Assembly (NCBI GenBank): GCA_964368815.1
Contig: CAYJDA010000001.1
Location: 1 to 64,000 of the forward strand
DNA from: CAYJBH01 sp964368815
GTDB taxonomy: Bacteria; Bacillota; Clostridia; Oscillospirales; Ruminococcaceae
Direction: 5' to 3'
Length of the DNA: 64,000 nt
In this document: positions 60,987 to 64,000 of the stretch, piece by piece
How the letters are laid out: each line of letters starts with the position of its first letter
Numbering within the stretch: the first letter of the stretch is position 1
Translations under genes and position numbers: made by a program
The notes under the pieces: model-generated
Told to the model about the DNA's origin: nothing
The model's database searches: none
Seen by the model: only the letters and a program-made list of their open reading frames with translations

Positions 60987-62777
60987 TTAGTCCTCCTTCA
61001 TGCTTTGGCTTTCAAATACTCGACGGTATATTCCTTCTTCCTCAACTAAACTTTTGTGATTTCCCGATTGAACTATGCGCCCTTTATCCATAACAAGTAT
61101 CATGTCGGCATTCATTACCGTTGCTATTCTATGTGTTATTATTATAGTAGTGCCTTTTACCCTCTCGTTTATTGCTTTTCTTATCTTTGCATCGGTTTCC
61201 ATATCAACTGCCGACAAGCTGTCGTCAAATATTTTAATAGGGGTATTTTGCATTAGCATTCTTGCAATTGCTACGCGTTGCCTTTGTCCACCCGAAATTG
61301 TAACTCCTCGCTCACCTATCAGCGTATCATATCCCTGTGCAAAGCTAATAATTGAACTGTCGATAACGGCAAGTTTTGAGTACATTCTGATTGCTTCTAA
61401 ATCTTCACTATGAGCGCCATCTGAAATATTTTCCTTAAATGTTTTGGAAAACAAAAATGGCTCTTGCAGAACAATTCCGATGTTTTTCCTAAGATATTGA
61501 ATATCCATTTCCTTAATGTCAACGCCGCCTATTAATATCTTACCGCCACCGGGTTGTAACTCATATAATCTGTCGAGAAGATACATTAGTGTAGACTTTC
61601 CGCTTCCTGTTGAACCAAGAATCCCGAGTGTTTTCCCGCCCTTTAAAGTGAAACTGATATTACTTACCGCCTGTGTGTTGTCGTTATAACCGAAATAAAC
61701 ATCCCTAAACTCTATATCTCCATTCATGTCGGAAGTTTTAGGATTTTCACACACCTCTTCTCTTTGCGCATCAAATATTTCAAAAATCCTTCTGGAACTT
61801 ACCGCAGACTTGCTTAGCTCGGAAAGAATTCTTCCAAGCTGCCGTATCGGCCAAACCAGCATAGAGTTGTAGTACACGAAGGTTATAAAGTCTCCGAGAG
61901 TAATAGTACCTTCTACCGCAAGAAATGTTCCGGTTACTATTATGGTAGTTATCTGAACGAAGCCAATAAAATCTCCTGTACTCCAGTTCGCACCCATTAG
62001 TGCTCCAAGCCCTATCCAATGATCTGCAAACTCTTTATTTTTAACTTCAAACTTATTTATTTCGTGTTCTTCTCGCCCAAAAGCTCGAACTACATAAACA
62101 GCGGTAAGGCTTTCCTGTGCAATCGAATTTAACTCTCCCTCAGTTTCATCTGCATTTCTAAATTTATTTCCGATAAGCTTATAAAACACAAAAGAATACA
62201 TAAGTGTTATCGGAATAAATGCTAATGCAATAAAGGACATGGTAGCATTCATTGGAAACATTAATAACAGTGCAATACAAATTAAAAACACTGTACGTAC
62301 AAGTGCTTGAAGATGCTCGTTAATGAAATTTTTTATCAGCTCAACATCCATTGTGCACCGCTGAATGATATCGCCTGTTTGATGATCATTATGCCATTTA
62401 TAAGGTAAAAGCTGAATATGCTCAAACAGTCGATTTCTAACCACTTCAAGTGTTCCCTCTGACGATTTAGCCAACAAACGTCTCGATGCAAGATCGCATA
62501 GCGCCGATGATATAGACAAAATAAATGATACTGCCGCACACAGGATAAGGTTTTGTGCTAAAAAATCTCTTCCACCGTTAGCCTCAATTATGTTGGTCAA
62601 AAACACGGGGAGCTCAAAGGGTTCAGTGCCGATAATTGAGTCTACCGTTATTCTTACTACCTGAGGGGTTAGATAGCTGAAAACAACTGAACTAATAACA
62701 AACAAAAATGAGACTACCAATCCAAAACGGTAGCCTTTTGTCATAGGGTAAAAGCTTAAAATATTATGTTTTTTCAT
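60987..62777 (-). CDS. ABC exporter subunit (degenerate Walker B), heterodimer partner
   Basis: A 596-aa half transporter with six membrane segments, Walker A GSTGSGKST, canonical signature ISGGQRQRV and Walker B IFDDSLSAVD, where Asp replaces the catalytic Glu. The partner has the reverse pattern (Glu kept, signature LSTGQ). This is the asymmetric layout of BmrCD/TM287-288-type heterodimeric multidrug or lipid exporters: one degenerate and one active ATP site. Substrate unknown. It follows a DtxR/MntR-like regulator gene and precedes its partner directly. Confidence 0.92.
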   Translation of the reverse strand: MKKHNILSFYPMTKGYRFGLVVSFLFVISSVVFSYLTPQVVRITVDSIIGTEPFELPVFLTNIIEANGGRDFLAQNLILCAAVSFILSISSALCDLASRRLLAKSSEGTLEVVRNRLFEHIQLLPYKWHNDHQTGDIIQRCTMDVELIKNFINEHLQALVRTVFLICIALLLMFPMNATMSFIALAFIPITLMYSFVFYKLIGNKFRNADETEGELNSIAQESLTAVYVVRAFGREEHEINKFEVKNKEFADHWIGLGALMGANWSTGDFIGFVQITTIIVTGTFLAVEGTITLGDFITFVYYNSMLVWPIRQLGRILSELSKSAVSSRRIFEIFDAQREEVCENPKTSDMNGDIEFRDVYFGYNDNTQAVSNISFTLKGGKTLGILGSTGSGKSTLMYLLDRLYELQPGGGKILIGGVDIKEMDIQYLRKNIGIVLQEPFLFSKTFKENISDGAHSEDLEAIRMYSKLAVIDSSIISFAQGYDTLIGERGVTISGGQRQRVAIARMLMQNTPIKIFDDSLSAVDMETDAKIRKAINERVKGTTIIITHRIATVMNADMILVMDKGRIVQSGNHKSLVEEEGIYRRVFESQSMKED

Positions 62778-62807
62778 ATAGGGTCTAACCTTTTGCGTCG
62801 ACTTGTT

Positions 62808-62820
62808 GTTTATACATTAA
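62808..62820 (-). promoter_or_regulatory. Candidate operator upstream of the ABC genes
   Basis: GTTTATACATTAA occurs here, and its first 12 bases GTTTATACATTA recur in the same orientation at 63254-63265, directly upstream of the adjacent DtxR/MntR-like gene. The shared word in both upstream gaps suggests one binding protein; it is only weakly symmetric. Confidence 0.4.
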
Positions 62821-62869
62821 TTAGACGTGTTCTTTACGTAACCACACGCCATATATTGAATGGCAATCT

Positions 62870-63250
62870 TTATTTTAAGCTCGTTAAATGCATTTTAATG
62901 CACCTAAACGAATCTTCGCATAGGTCGTGCTCAATTTTACAAGCATCTGTTTTAGCATTATTTTCGTCGACACCTATCTTAATTAAAAATTCGGTAAGAA
63001 TTTCATGCCTTTGTTTAACTCTGCTTGCTATTTCCATCCCTGTATCACTCAGCGTTATATAACCATTTTCATCCATGGATATATAGCCACTTTCACGTAA
63101 TTTCTTCATTGCAATGCTAACACTGGGTTTTGTGTATCCAAGCTCATTTACTATATCGATGGAACGAACTATGCCTATTCTGTTTTTTAGCACAAGAATA
63201 GCTTCGAGGTAATCCTCACTTGATTGATAAATATTCAAAATAATCTCCAT
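62870..63250 (-). CDS. DtxR/MntR-family metal-dependent transcriptional repressor
   Basis: A 126-aa protein: N-terminal winged helix (YQSSEDYLEAILVLKN, NELGYTKPSVSIAMKKLRESGYI) and dimerisation domain with HEILTEFLIKIGV and metal ligands in ACKIEHDLCEDSF (Cys, Glu, His). It is the short, SH3-less type like MntR. It probably senses Mn or Fe. Its product may control itself and the ABC-ABC-glmS-gph run through the shared 12-mer at 62808 and 63254 (inference). Confidence 0.85.
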   Translation of the reverse strand: MEIILNIYQSSEDYLEAILVLKNRIGIVRSIDIVNELGYTKPSVSIAMKKLRESGYISMDENGYITLSDTGMEIASRVKQRHEILTEFLIKIGVDENNAKTDACKIEHDLCEDSFRCIKMHLTSLK

Positions 63251-63253
63251 AAC

Positions 63254-63265
63254 GTTTATACATTA
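63254..63265 (-). promoter_or_regulatory. Candidate operator upstream of the DtxR/MntR-like gene
   Basis: Second copy of GTTTATACATTA, a few bases before the repressor start, overlapping a minus-strand TATAAT (63263-63268). A loose dyad TACATTATAATAATTGTA (63259-63276) covers it. Confidence 0.4.
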
Positions 63266-63319
63266 TAATAATTGTATCATATTTACTTTTTAATAACAAT
63301 CTATTAATTAAAATAAATT

Positions 63320-64000
63320 TTAGTCAATTTTATTTCCGCAATATGGACAAAAACATTTTCTGTCGGTTGGATTTTCGATGTATGCTTTACCTATATTTTC
63401 ATTTTCATCTATCATGCTTTTCGAATCAGTTTCATGAAATTCAATTTCTTCAATCCCCTCCTCAAGTCGTTGAACCATTTTTGTTATTTCTATGTCGCGC
63501 TTCTCGTCAGCTTCAAGTCCCTGCTCAATTTCGCTAACCATTTTTTTAATTGCTTTGTCACGCTTCGCATCCTCTTCCAAACCCTGTTCCAGATCATTTA
63601 CTAACTTTTTAAGTTCCTTTTCATGCCTCTCGTTGTCAAGCTCAACATAGCCCGCAGAGATAATTCCGGTTGGTATAGCAAGCAGTCCCAAACCTAAAAA
63701 AGCAATAAAACTACTGAAGAGCTTGCCTATTTCGGTTATAGGCACTATATCTCCATATCCGACAGTAGTAAAGGTTGCGACCGACCACCAAAAGCCTGAA
63801 AAAGCATTAATAAACACATCCGGCTGAGCCTCTGATTCAATATTATATATTATCACCGAGGTTATTATTATTAGTAGGAATATAACCGAAACTGAGGACG
63901 TTAACTGGCTCGCTTTCCTTTTTAAAACTATCTGCATTGAGCTAAGTGCTGTTGTATAACGGTGAAGCTTAAATACTCGAAGCAGTCTAATTATTCTGAA
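63320..64000 (-). CDS. Voltage-gated K+ channel, 5' end beyond the window
   Basis: The frame runs past the window edge; an internal Met at 63937 is not the start, because upstream codons encode an S4 voltage sensor (FRIIRLLRVFKLHRYTTA). Then S5, the selectivity filter TTVGYGDIVP and S6 follow. The cytoplasmic tail has a charged coiled coil made of about three 21-residue repeats (KKLVNDLEQGLEED, KKMVSEIEQGLEAD, TKMVQRLEEGIEE) and ends in a likely zinc knuckle CFCPYCGNKID. Tail and zinc end are unusual for bacterial Kv channels. At least 226 residues are present. Confidence 0.88.
   Translation of the reverse strand, partial: FRIIRLLRVFKLHRYTTALSSMQIVLKRKASQLTSSVSVIFLLIIITSVIIYNIESEAQPDVFINAFSGFWWSVATFTTVGYGDIVPITEIGKLFSSFIAFLGLGLLAIPTGIISAGYVELDNERHEKELKKLVNDLEQGLEEDAKRDKAIKKMVSEIEQGLEADEKRDIEITKMVQRLEEGIEEIEFHETDSKSMIDENENIGKAYIENPTDRKCFCPYCGNKID

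Noticed and set aside
1..64000. CRISPR array, prophage, insertion sequence or toxin-antitoxin module
   Set aside because: No regularly spaced short repeats, no transposase, integrase or phage genes and no paired small toxin/antitoxin ORFs were seen; the only tandem repeat (46252-46487) has no spacers.

Overview
The window is AT-rich chromosomal DNA from a low-GC Gram-positive, most likely a spore-forming Clostridia member of the Oscillospirales/Ruminococcaceae type. This rests on the gene set: sporulation sigma factor G, a SpoVD/FtsI-type PBP with PASTA domains, DivIVA, WalJ/RlmH, RbgA-RnhB-YraN, a type III glutamine synthetase, a dockerin-bearing protease and meso-DAP-type MurE and DapF. Genus and species cannot be read from the sequence. 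I see no phage, integrase, transposase or CRISPR array; this is mostly housekeeping DNA with a few odd intergenic elements.

Layout. 1-860: 5' end of a membrane-anchored protein gene, a hairpin-rich island and one tRNA-Ser(UGA). 0.86-7.1 kb (minus): carA, then a continuous carB-dapF reading frame, then an N-acetyl-sugar amidotransferase. 7.3-10.6 kb (plus): ammonia assimilation, asnA and type III glnN, behind a consensus promoter and a terminator leader with an ANTAR-like hairpin. 10.6-16.1 kb: KDPG/KHG aldolase, a large secreted M6 metalloprotease with a dockerin, and a cytoplasmic alpha-amylase. 16.2-21.6 kb (plus): rplS, a roughly 300-bp structured intergenic element, lepB, rbgA, rnhB, yraN, thrC and a phosphoesterase. 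21.6-28.3 kb: a class B PBP coupled to sigG, a cNMP-binding/DUF2225 protein, cheV, divIVA-like and a nucleoside phosphorylase.

28.4-42.4 kb (minus) is the division and cell wall cluster: mraZ, a 42-aa small ORF, rsmH, ftsL-like, spoVD/ftsI, murE, murF, mraY, ftsW, murG, murA, ftsQ, ftsZ. It makes lipid II and the divisome but lacks murD, murC, murB and ftsA. 42.5-49.4 kb: a polytopic membrane protein, a second murA, a 108-bp tandem repeat, walJ, rlmH and comM (minus). 49.5-55.8 kb (plus): phosphoglucomutase, rpmE, and the macromolecular synthesis operon dgt-dnaG-rpoD. 55.9-64 kb: a GH25 lysozyme, then a minus-strand run of a DtxR/MntR-like repressor, a heterodimeric ABC exporter, glmS and gph, and finally a truncated voltage-gated K+ channel.

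The main items for a second look are the in-frame CarB-DapF fusion, the three-armed structured element between rplS and lepB, the 108-bp tandem repeat with cloverleaf potential, the asnA-glnN leader, the 42-aa ORF between mraZ and rsmH, and an ABC subunit whose frame extends past its first ATG to an ideally placed Shine-Dalgarno with only an AUC start codon.
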